From Chondrus crispus (taxonomy: Eukaryota; Rhodophyta; Florideophyceae; Gigartinales; Gigartinaceae), in assembly GCF_000350225.1 (NCBI RefSeq), contig NW_005179291.1, positions 1 to 39,354 of the forward strand: a stretch of DNA of 39,354 nucleotides, in the 5' to 3' direction. Positions within the stretch are counted from its first letter, which is position 1. The number at the start of each line of letters is the position of its first letter. The notes beneath the pieces are model-generated. The model did no database searches. It was not told the origin of the DNA and saw only the letters and a list, made by a program, of their open reading frames with translations. Of the stretch, positions 27,526 to 36,900 are shown piece after piece. The translations under genes were made by a program, and so were the position numbers.

Positions 27526-30222
27526 GTGTCACAATCTTTTATATGGCCAGGAAGCTGCCTTCGAGGCGCCGGTGATGTTTTGTACAGTGTGGGTCCGACA
27601 GAGGCAGAAACAATGGTTCAAAGAAGGGAAAAAATACAACAACTTTCGGAAGAGGCTCAGGCCTTGCAGAAAGATGAAATACGTCGTCAAGCTGAGAACG
27701 AAAAGCGATCGAGAAAGACAGCCCCATGTCATACAGAAGACGAAATCACAAATAATCCGTCACCAGCACGGTCTCCCGATCCCTTGAGTTGTGGTACTAA
27801 TGTGTCCAAACCCGGTGCAGAAAATTTGAAAACGCCCCCACGGCAGCCTGCTGGTACTCCAAAACAGGACGATGGAGACGAAGACTGTGTGTCGGATTTA
27901 GAATTTCAACCTTCCGATGGACTCTCTTCTAATGATGAAGACCTCGGTCTATTGGATTCTTCTAGCTTTGATCACGCACAATATATTGCGGTCTTTATCG
28001 ACGAAAATATCGCTGCAGATGCTGAGTCATACGAAGATACTGATTTTGCAGCTGGACCTCACATTGCGAACAGAAACCCCAAAGGTCCTAATTCCAAGGA
28101 AAAGGAAAATAGGCGTCGTCTGCAGAAGAAAAAGTCTACGATGCGATCACTACAGCGTGCAAAGGTTGCGTTACTGGCGGACCGTGTTGCGTCCATGACT
28201 TGGAAGCCTCGACCTTGCACGCCTATACACCCTATCATAGGAATGAGCTTGGATTCTCGTTGGAAATGTGAAGAGTTGATTCGTGCGCAAACAGCAGATT
28301 TCGATGTGCAAAAGGGCGTTAATATGCATCAAACCCTCTCGAAAGTCGTCATGCGTTGCCGGGTGTCATCCTGCTCTGCCACTTTTGTATTCGATTGGCA
28401 ACCGCGAAATGGGTATTGGAAGCTTAAGAAGTACCTCCCTCACCAGAATGAGAGCTTTGGACATCGCGTTCCTGTACCAGGAGCAAACCCTTCCAGTAGA
28501 AGAAGGCCTTAAGAGGCCCATTGTGCTCCAGCATATACTGCGCAACAAGTCGTACGGCGCATTTCGGAGGAAGCATGCACGGATCCGAATAGCAATAGTA
28601 GCACAATTGCCGCACTGGTCAAGGGAAAGCATATATACAGGCGTCAGCCTCCCTATGCCCACTACCGTGCAGTACGGAGGGAATTGCACCGACATCTTAC
28701 AACATCAAGAGCTGCGAACATGGCTTCACTGGATGGGTAGGCAAAGCTTCTTGCGGATATTGGTCACCATGTGGACCTGGTGGTTTTAACGGGAATTGAA
28801 ATGAAGTCCCAAAAGATTAAAGCCGCAAAACACATACACCAGAAGTGCCAGAAGATGAAGCCAACTGGTAAAGTTTTTGATGCTGATGTCGTGGAGCTCT
28901 CAGACATACATGATGAGAGCAGTTACTATGGAGGGTTTTTGTTTTTGCCTTCAATTGCAGAACACATCTGCAAAACTGGGAGGTCTAAAACTACTGCTGA
29001 TGCCGCGCATTGTGACGGAATAAGTCCCCAGAGCAACGGTACTTCTTTTGAAGTCCTTGGTTGCGACGCGAATAATCACCTTGTCTCCCTCCTATTTGGG
29101 CACTTTGTCTGTCCGGAATGCCTGGACACATGGACAAAAGTTTTTAAGGCTTGCGCTCGTATAGAAGGATTTGACATACCGACAAGGAAAACCACCGTTG
29201 ATCAATAAAAATCAATTGATTCTGCCTTTCGCGCATCTATGAAGCATGAAAATTTGTTTCTGGATCCCCTGCATGTGAAGAAGAACTTGGGGCCCCGTGT
29301 CGGGGTTGGTAAGGCAGCTGGTCTGCGTCTGTATGAAAAGGCTGCTTACGCTCCCGATCGGGAAACGGTGACCATGATGATGGAGGCGTACAGTACTGCC
29401 CAGCGAGACTACCTCGGAAGATTTAAAGATGATGAGCTTTATCGGGCATGTTCTCATCTAGAAGATCTCACTACTTCATTACAGGGTGCAGAAAGCCAGA
29501 TGGAAGCTGCTGTTCGCAACAACATACGGTCTGTCGAACCTCAGAAAAGGCTTCTTACAGTGTTGCTAACGCAACGTTCGAATTTTTTAAAACGCCAAAC
29601 AATGGCGCTTTCATGACAAAAGCCTGTTCCACCTCATGTTGAGCGCCATCTTGCCAGCCTTATTCTCAGGTCGCGGAGGTATAAGGCATCGGTGAAATTT
29701 ATTGAAGGGACTCGAAAAATGGAGGCAACGGTCCGTAGTCAAATGGATGGATCTATATTGAGACGGGTAGTTCTGAGCGCATCTACGCAACAACCACCCG
29801 AACGTTGTGCATACTCGAGGAATGGGTCAGGATTTCCTTGTTTACATGGTGCTGCCGTGCTTTGTGAAAAGTTTGGAAGTGGTAATCTACACAAGTTTAT
29901 TGATAGACGCCACCTAACGCCTATGTGAAGGCATCAGTATGAAAATGTATCATTCCAGTTACCACGTCAAGATGCTGTTGATGCGGTAATTCTGGCAGAA
30001 AAAATGGTAGTGACGGGGAACAATCTCAAAGTTCCGAAAGCAATACCACCACCCCGCGGACGACCTGTGAAGAATGCTGGCAAACGGCGCAAAGGATGGT
30101 ATGAGCGTGGACCCGAGGCTCCCAAACGTCGTTCGTATTCTTGCTCGCTTTGCAATCTTAGCGGACATGTCGCAAGCACGTGTGAGCTACGACAAATTTT
30201 TGACGACGGTGTCGATGGGTAG
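27526..30222 (+). pseudogene. Mutator-like (MULE) transposase
   Basis: A charged, serine-rich N-terminus (27526-28200) leads to a MuDR-type DNA-binding region (S-R-W-K-C-E-E-L-I-R-A, V-V-M-R-C-R, C-S-A-T-F). A frameshifted stretch follows at 28500-28770. From 28771 to 30222 one phase holds the catalytic part: Y-Y-G-G-F-L-F-L-P, A-A-H-C-D-G-I (first acid), V-S-L-L-F-G-H-F-V, T-T-V-D-Q, D-P-L-H-V-K-K-N. Then come a SWIM-like finger (about 29804-29853, C-x-Y...F-P-C-L-H) and a CX2CX4HX4C knuckle (30142-30183). In-phase stops are at 29206 (TAA), about 29614 (TGA) and about 29926 (TGA). Inactive copy. Confidence 0.8.
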
Positions 30223-30648
30223 ATGCAATATAGATGCAATATATTACATGCCCTACAGATCCAGTGAATGTTGAGGTTACTGCTGGGCGGCATTCCGGTT
30301 ACCCATACACTGGTGAAGTCACCCCCCTAACATTGCGGAAATAGCGAAACGCCCTTCTCATCTGTCATCGACCTCAAATGTCACCCACAGTTACCAAAAT
30401 ATCACCACCCTATTTGTGCATTTTCTAAGATGTCATCCCCTGATCTGGCAAAAAAATTGGTGTCACCCCCCTTTCGTAACAAAGTTTTCTTGTCACCACC
30501 TAGGGTGGAAAGATTTGCAAGGCGTCGCCCGCCTAACCTCGTCATTTCCCAGGATTTTTTGGTACCGAGAAACTGGCCAGTACTGGGGTAAAATGACTGA
30601 TTTTTTGAAAATTGTAAACGTACCCAAATTGAGCCGGTGAGAAGGGTA

Positions 30649-30875
30649 CGGTATGTTCTAGTACTGCATGACCTTCCCATCTATTACTTCAGCGGATGGA
30701 CGTTTTCTGTTTGCGTAAACGTTTTTGGAAACTGTATAATCACTTTTCAGAAATAGAATTCAGGAATTGGTATTGCAGAATTTCTGCATCTGTATTCCTG
30801 AATTTCTCGTTTGCGTAAGCTCCGTATTTTCGAAGAATGGAGCGCTATGCTCGCTATCAAAAATCTCTATATTAA
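30649..30875. repeat. Spacer with Harbinger-type terminal motifs and a palindrome
   Basis: GAATTCAGGAAT (about 30757) and ATTCCTGAATTTC (about 30795) form an inverted repeat around TTGCAGAATTTCTGCA. GTTTGCGTAAGCT near 30810 is the exact complement of the motif at 2174-2186. It looks like the leftover terminus of another Harbinger-type element pointing the other way. Confidence 0.45.
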
Positions 30876-31072
30876 AGGCTTTGCGCACCAAGATTTCTGG
30901 AATGTATGTGACAAATACTCTGTAAAGAAAATTTGCAGTAAGGTCAATTTGCCACACGTTCCATTTTAGTTTACGCATGGACTGCACGGATCGTCATATG
31001 AGTATTACGAAGGACTATTACAAGGACACCCTACAGTAGGACGCTAGTCCCATTTTCCACTGTTGAGGCAAC

Positions 31073-32283
31073 ATGCCACACCGCGGAAGACAACGCCACC
31101 ACTCTGTGTCCATCGCAGCCGTGCGATTCCGCAAATGGCGTGTTGCCCTTCGCACAATCGCACATCGCCGCCTCTCCGCTCCGGGATCTACTATAGGGAG
31201 CACAAGCGCTCTCTCTTTTTGTGTCAAGGGCTACACAGCGCAGCGGCAAGAATACACATGATACATTAGACGTTCTAACCGTATATCTCTCTCCGAGTTC
31301 TTCTTTAACTTTAATGCATTGACTAACGCTTGTTGCTTATCGTTCTTTCGGTTTACTAAGAGCGATCTTGCTAGGATGGTCACAGCGGTGGGTTGGGTTG
31401 GGTATGTTACAAATCGGAACAGGTATAGGTGCAGTCCGTTGTTAGTCGCATGCGTCATACTGAGGCGCTTAAGCACGCCCAGCAGGTGGCGGGATATGGA
31501 GTTTCTGTTTGGACGGCATGGGGCGCAGCTCTCTGAAATTTTCTGGGAGGGTATAGAGCAGATGCTCCAGGATCGCGTCCAATTGATAACAGGACCCATG
31601 CATGCCTCTTTCATTTGCGAACGGGCATCAGGTTACGCCCATGCTGTAAAGGAAAAGTGTGACGCGCTTTCTAACTGCGTTGGTTTTATTGACGGCACTG
31701 TAATCGCGATTGCTCGGCCATGCGGTAGCGCCGTTCAAAACGTTCCCTACAATGGACACAAGCGCAAGCACGCTCTCAAGTATCAAGCCGTTATCGCGCC
31801 TGATGGATTATTTCTTCGCGCGGCGGGTCCCATGGAGGGACGGCGCCATGATTGGACACTTTACTGTACAAGTGGTCTCGATGAGGAGCTGGAAGTGGCC
31901 ATGGTGGTGGATAGTTTGCAGTTTTGTCTGTACGGGGACTCAGGATATAACGAACGCAACTTCTTGGAGGTCCCCTTCCAGGGGTCACAATTGACCGGAT
32001 ACCAGAATGCCTTCAAGAAGGCTATTTCCAAGGGAAGGGCTACTGTGGAATGGTTTTTCAAGGAAGTCAAGCTTTACTGGTCGACGGTAGACTATCGTCG
32101 AAAGATGCAAACGGGGGAATCTCCGGTCAGGGCACTTACCTCGCTGCGATGCTGCTTACAAACTTTCGCAATTGCGTATATCCCAGCACCATCTCGCAGT
32201 ACTTCCTCTGCAAGCCTCCAACTCTCGAAGACTACCTAGCTGACAAAAACAACTCAATGCTCGCGCAGGAGAGCGAGGAGTGA
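31073..32283 (+). pseudogene. Harbinger transposase, nearly intact
   Basis: One phase runs from ATG 31073 to 32239 with a single TGA at 31259-31261. It contains F-F-R-F-T-K-S-D-L-A-R-M, a G-F-I-D-G-T-V first acid (about 31682), H-K-R-K-H-A-L-K-Y-Q, H-D-W-T-L-Y and L-Y-G-D-S-G-Y second acid (about 31930). V-E-W-F-F-K-E-V-K gives the glutamate (about 32045). A 1-nt shift near 32125-32135 is needed to reach the conserved C-terminal phase (T-Y-L-A-A-M-L-L-T-N-F-R-N-C-V-Y) that ends at 32283. All three catalytic acids survive. The early TGA could instead mark an intron, because the conserved N-terminal helix starts only after it. Confidence 0.8.
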
Positions 32284-32288
32284 GAACA

Positions 32289-32367
32289 AAGTCCGCGTGC
32301 CGAGCGGAGCGAGTTGCCGAGCGTAGCGAGAGCGGACTTCGTCCGTATCCCCGCAGGGAGCCCTGCG
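32289..32367. terminator. Two hairpins between convergent transposase and Myb-like genes
   Basis: AAGTCCGC (32289-32296) pairs with GCGGACTT (32332-32339) around a loop of repeated CCGAGCG/GAGCGAG units. Just after it CGCAGGG (32352-32358) pairs with CCCTGCG (32361-32367). Their place, six bases after the transposase stop, suggests 3' end formation. Confidence 0.6.
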
Positions 32368-32459
32368 CGAGCAGACGCTAGGCCGGTTTCGTTGTATCTT
32401 CTCTAGTCGGAACGCTCCGTCGAGCCGTAAAATGATTGTTCAGACCCGTTTGTCGATGC

Positions 32460-33449
32460 CTAGCTACTTCCCTGCGCACCCATTATAGAATCCAACATGA
32501 TCTTCATTTTGTTCAGATCAAGCTCGTTTTGCGCTTGGCGCTCCATACGTCTCTCCTCACGATCCTTCTGCCGTTCCTCTGTCTCTCGATCCAGGCGATG
32601 GCGTTCGAACTGAAGGCGCTCGCGTTCAAGCTCAATACGCGCCATGTCGGCATCGCGCAGCGCGTTTCCGAAACCCTCACGCTCCCCTTCTATGTCGTCG
32701 TAAGCACGTGCTTGGCGACGCGGTCTCTTGCGGGCACTTCCATTGCCATCGACTTCCACGATGTCATCCGTTTCATCTCCTTCCAGGCTGCTTACTCCAC
32801 CACTGCCCTTGCCGGTCAGAGCCCGCGCGACGAGTTCCTTCCCAATACGCTCTTTGCGAGCTTCTTTCGCCTCGGCGGCAACGACTTCTGCTGTCTTAGC
32901 CTTCTCGACGTCATTCCTTGCTTCTGCCATCATAGAGAGCAGCTCGCCGAGCTCACCTATCTCTCCACCCACACCCGAAAGCCGGCTATCCTTTGCATCA
33001 CGACGGCCGAAGGCATCCTGGATCTTTTTGTAGCGATCCTGGATGCTCTTCGCCGTCACCTTGACCGATAGATCCTTGTTCGAGTTTGCCTTAGTCGCGG
33101 CGGTGGCGAACATCTTCTGAATTTCGCCATAGGCAACGACGTGGGCCTTCGATGCGGCAACCTCCCGCGCGATGATCAGGTCATCGCCAGCCGTAAATTT
33201 AGGGCGGCGACCGGCCTTACGCGCGGGAGACGGTGGGTGGATAGGGGGAGCGGGCGCGGCAAGCGCCTCCGTCGGTGGTGATTCCGGAACGAACGCCCGG
33301 CCTTTGATGAGAGCTTCGGCGTCGGGGGTTAAAGGGGGACTAGCATCCGGGGAAGGGTGGGGAGGACTAGGGGTGGAAACCTCGGCCATGCTGAAGGAGA
33401 GGGAAAGCGGCGGATAGAGCTTGGATGGGGGAGCTGCGAGCCGTGACAC
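32460..33449 (-). CDS. Myb/trihelix-like protein of the Harbinger element, intact
   Basis: 329 codons without interruption, starting M-S-R-L-A-A-P. A proline-rich N-terminus (residues 1-80) precedes a basic DNA-binding segment (K-F-T-A-G-D-D-L-I-I-A-R-E-V-A-A...K-S-I-Q-D-R-Y-K-K-I, about residues 83-150), compatible with a Myb/SANT or trihelix fold. Then come an acidic part, a basic cluster (A-R-K-R-P-R-R-Q, likely nuclear localisation) and a long charged coiled coil. It matches the broken protein at 3024-3913. In this superfamily such a protein recruits the transposase to the element ends. TTGCAGAA motifs upstream (33495-33620) are candidate sites. Confidence 0.8.
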   Translation of the reverse strand: MSRLAAPPSKLYPPLSLSFSMAEVSTPSPPHPSPDASPPLTPDAEALIKGRAFVPESPPTEALAAPAPPIHPPSPARKAGRRPKFTAGDDLIIAREVAASKAHVVAYGEIQKMFATAATKANSNKDLSVKVTAKSIQDRYKKIQDAFGRRDAKDSRLSGVGGEIGELGELLSMMAEARNDVEKAKTAEVVAAEAKEARKERIGKELVARALTGKGSGGVSSLEGDETDDIVEVDGNGSARKRPRRQARAYDDIEGEREGFGNALRDADMARIELERERLQFERHRLDRETEERQKDREERRMERQAQNELDLNKMKIMLDSIMGAQGSS

Positions 33450-33682
33450 CTTTCTGCAGTACCGTTCTCCCGCCTTTTTGTGTACACGTTTTATGAATCA
33501 GATTGCAGAATGGACTTCACTGTGAAGTCAAATTTCAGTAAACTTTGTCATGGCCTCGGCCAGGATTTCATTTAGTGTGAGCAGTTTTCGTCACAACTTT
33601 AATTTTTATTGCAGAAAACCGTGGTGCGTAAAGTCTCTATTTTGAGATGTTTTCGCTTTTTACGTTATATGGCGTAGAGTAA

Positions 33683-33992
33683 TGTGGGGGAGATTTGGGG
33701 TACTGTACAGGGTGCAGTACCCAGGAGTGTCCCCAGGACCAAAGCCTTCAAAAAGGTGATTTTGTTGGTTCGCGTGTACGCCAGGTGTACACGTGGACAA
33801 TCTCCCTGAAGGGCGGGGGTCCTGTGGAGTGGAAGATGATGGCGGTCCCTCTATAAGAGAAAGGGGCGCGCCGCGACACACCGCAATGGGGGAGAACAAG
33901 AACGACACCGGGACCGACCCCCCCTTCTTGAAATAAACATCTCGCTTTTCTCTCTCCCCTACGCGCGCAGCTCCGCTTTTTAGCTGTCAACA
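33683..33992 (+). repeat. LTR of family C, plus orientation (inverted relative to its partner)
   Basis: 310 bp, TGTGGGGGAG...GCTGTCAACA, matching the reverse complement of 38026-38337 with about nine substitutions and a 2-bp indel. It has a TATA-like CTATAAGAG near 33850 and a hairpin GGGTACTG/CAGTACCC near 33699-33724. In a normal element both LTRs read the same way, but here they face each other. The flanks AGTAA (left) and CGACA (right of the partner) are not a target duplication. Confidence 0.85.
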
Positions 33993-36900
33993 TGGTACTC
34001 TTGTGGAGGGCCGAGTGAGTACATGATTTCTCTCTTGACGAAGTCAAGAACCACTTGAGCAGTACTATCAGCAGTGGATAGGGCAATTGGCCATCTTGTG
34101 AGGTGTTCGACCGCAACCAACACGAAGCGATTTCCGGACGAGGTGGCAGGGAAGGGGCCAGCAAAGTCAATAGAGAAAACATCAAACAAGCTTGTGATGG
34201 AAAAGCGCAAAGTGGTCTTGTATTTGGGAATCGGACGCGCCTTCTGACACCGGTCACAACTCTTCACGTAGTCTCCCACGTCCATACAAACAGTCGGCCA
34301 CCAGTACCTTTCCGTGACAAATTGACGAGTGGTCTTCAAGTCCCAATGACCAATGTCGTCATGGAAACCCTTCAGTACCTTTTCGCAATCGGAAATTGGG
34401 GCAACAACACGAAGACCATGAATGGTGCGGCAAAACAACTTCGACTCCCACACTAGAGAGTTCTTCGCATTATTCTTCATGCGAGACTTCCTGTAATCAT
34501 CCAACCCAACCGTTGTTTCGCCTTGCAGATAGGACATGATATCTTGGCAAGACTCTTCTAGATCTTCTGGAGAGTAGATCGGGGTCGTGATAGCGAGGGC
34601 AAGGTCTCCCTCTTCCTGGCAAATTGGGTTGTCGCCGTTCTTGGGCTGAATGCGAGAAAGGTAGTCAGCTGCACTATTTGCCGATCCACGACGATATTCC
34701 ACAGTGAAGTCGTACTCGGCTAAGAAGTCTAGCCAACGAGCCAAACGACCGTGGATGTCTTTCTTTCGAAAGGCGTAACTAAGAGCCTGGTGATCAGTAA
34801 TCAACTTGAAAGGTGTAGACGAAAGCACGTAAACACGAAATTTCTGCAAAGCAAAGATGACCGCAAGCGCCTCACGCTCACAAGCGGAGTACTTCCGCTC
34901 AGATGTATTCATAGTACGGCTTGCGTCCTGGATGGGGTGTATTTTCCCATCTTCCTTCTTTTGAGCCAACACAGCCCCGACTGAGACCGAAGACGCATCC
35001 GTCTCAACGACGAAGGGCTTCTTGAAGTCTGGGTAAGCCAAGACTGGCGGAGAAGTTAACTTTATGCGTAGTTCATCAAAGGCTTCTTGCATTTCTCCGG
35101 TCCATTTCAATCTGCCGTTTCCGGATGTAGCCGCATGGAGTACCGCAGCAATGTCCGCAAACTTGCAGATGAAACGACGGTAGTAGCTTGCTAACCCGAG
35201 AAAGCTCCTAAGTTCAGTCGTAGTGGTCGGGATCGGTGCATTCCGAATTACTTCGACCTTGCTCGGGTCAACGGCAATCCCGCCTTTGTCGACAACATGA
35301 CCGAGCAACTCGATCTTCGCCTGGGCGAAGCTACACTTTGTCAGCTCAAGCTTAAGACCAGCCTCGTCAAGCACATCAAATACATGCTGCAAGTGCCGAA
35401 GATGTTCTTCTATAGTCTTAGAGAACACCACAACGTCATCGAGGTACACACGCACAAACCGCACTCCGCTAAAGATTGTATCCATCATTCTCTGAAATGT
35501 CGAAGGCGCATTCATCAATCCAAAGGGCATGACTTCGAACTTATACGTCCCGTAGCGACAGACGAAAGTAGTTATTTCTTTGCATTGTTGTGCCATCCGA
35601 ATTTGCCAGTAACCACTGAACAAATCCAGAGAATTGAAGTACGCACTTCCTTTCCAGCACACTATCTCTTCTATTTTCGGCAAAGGCCATCTGTCTGCTT
35701 TCATCTTCTGGTTCAGAGAACGGTAATCAACACAGAAGCGTGGATTCCCATCTTTTTTGGATACGATGACAACCGGAAAGGACCATGCGGCGCTGGAAGG
35801 CGTGATGATTCCTGCTTCCAGCATTTTGTACAGCTCTTTCCGAACGATTTCGTTATGCAAGGGAGCCATTCTCCTCGCCGAGTGATAGATCAGATTAGTA
35901 TCATCTAACTCGAAATGGTCCTTGATTGGGACCTCAGCAGGCCGAAGGTCGTCAAGGGATGTAGCAACGATACTCTTACCCATCTGGGCAGTCTCGATGA
36001 CTGCTTGAGCTTCATTGTCAAGATGCACAAGTTTTTCCCGAAGCATTTTCACGGCCTTGTGGATGACATTCGAATCAGGTGATTCTACTTCCTCATCTTC
36101 TCCGATCGCTCCGTCCAGAGTTAAGTCTAGCTTGAAAGGTTTATCGCCGAGGATGGCGACAACATAAGTCTCTTCTTCCGACGAGTTTTCTGAGGCGAAC
36201 GACTCGACATCAGAAGTGAAGTTCTCACTATCAGTTTCCGAATCCGCGACGATAGGACTTACTTGATCAAACTCCAGACTCATTTTCACGGTTTTGTTTC
36301 CGATCAACATTCTAACAGACTGGTGACCTAGATCGATGCAGGCTTGAAGTTCTTCGAGAGTTGGATACCCAATTAAGATATCAACTGGGGATCCTTCAAC
36401 AACCAAGAAGTTGAGTGAAGTAACAGCGCCATTGAACGTGACAGGAACTTCCTCGATGGAACCTACGCAGGTTGTCTTTTGTCCATTGGCGACCGTAATC
36501 TTCGTCGAGGTCGGCTTTGGAGACAGAGAGAGCTTCGATGCCACAGACGCATTCATAACATTAGGGATAGCTCCTGAGTCTAACAACGCTCTCATTTGTG
36601 TCCCGTAGACTTGTACCGAAACTACTTTCAGACGTTTCGGCAAAGTACCGATTGAAGCAGCTACGGGGCGTCTAGGGTGACTGTTGAACAAACGACGGAT
36701 ATCTTTCTTGGCCTCGTCGCCATCTCCTCGAATCAGTTGACCGAATGTCAAACCAGAGGGGGCGTTCGCGAGGGAAGAAACCACATCGTACTTCCCCGAG
36801 TGCTCTTGGACGGCGTTCTTCTTACTTGTACTCTTCTTTCTTGTTCGACGGCCGGGCTTAGGAGGTTTCCTCATGTGGTTCGGAGTCCAGTACTTACGTG

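Larger units (their letters stand above)
26846..30578 (+). mobile_element. Mutator-like element nested in the pogo-like terminus
   Basis: A left repeat at about 26846-26915 and a right repeat at about 30511-30578 are inverted and alignable (AGATTTGCA.GG.GTC..CC, then TTTTTTGGT and a CAGGCC/CTGGCC end). They enclose a MULE transposase. The right subterminal region has repeated TGTCACC motifs (about 30319-30500). Exact ends and the 8-11-bp target duplication could not be fixed, because the target itself contains repeated CCCAAATTGAGCCGG. Confidence 0.55.
24707..30646 (+). mobile_element. Pogo-like (Tc1/mariner) element with TA flanks, carrying a nested Mutator-like element
   Basis: A 26-bp terminal inverted repeat (24 of 26 matching) begins CCTTTCTCACCGGC at 24707 and ends with its complement at 30646, flanked by TA at 24705-24706 and 30647-30648. 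A second inverted pair, GGCTCAATTTGGGCCAC at 24735-24751 and its complement at 26826-26842, belongs to the same termini. Its right copy is pushed 3.8 kb from the outer repeat by the inserted Mutator-like element. Confidence 0.7.
30876..33634. mobile_element. Two-gene PIF/Harbinger element
   Basis: GGCTTTGCGCACCAAGATTTCTGG at about 30877-30900 resembles the complement of 33611-33634 (ACTTTACGCACCACGGTTTTCTGC). Between them lie a DDE transposase (plus) and a Myb-like gene (minus) in convergent order, the standard composition of this superfamily. A TTA/TAA target duplication is not clear, so exact ends are tentative. Confidence 0.65.

Noticed and set aside
33340..33345. A family C LTR sequence beginning immediately after the Harbinger element might have been its terminal repeat.
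   Set aside because: The LTR starts at 33683, about 50 bp beyond the Harbinger inverted terminus, and matches the gypsy LTR at 38026-38337 in reverse.
33980..34000. The last integrase residues H-V-D-S could be the second catalytic aspartate of the integrase.
   Set aside because: They are encoded by the inverted primer site and LTR, not by native integrase sequence, so the resemblance is coincidental.
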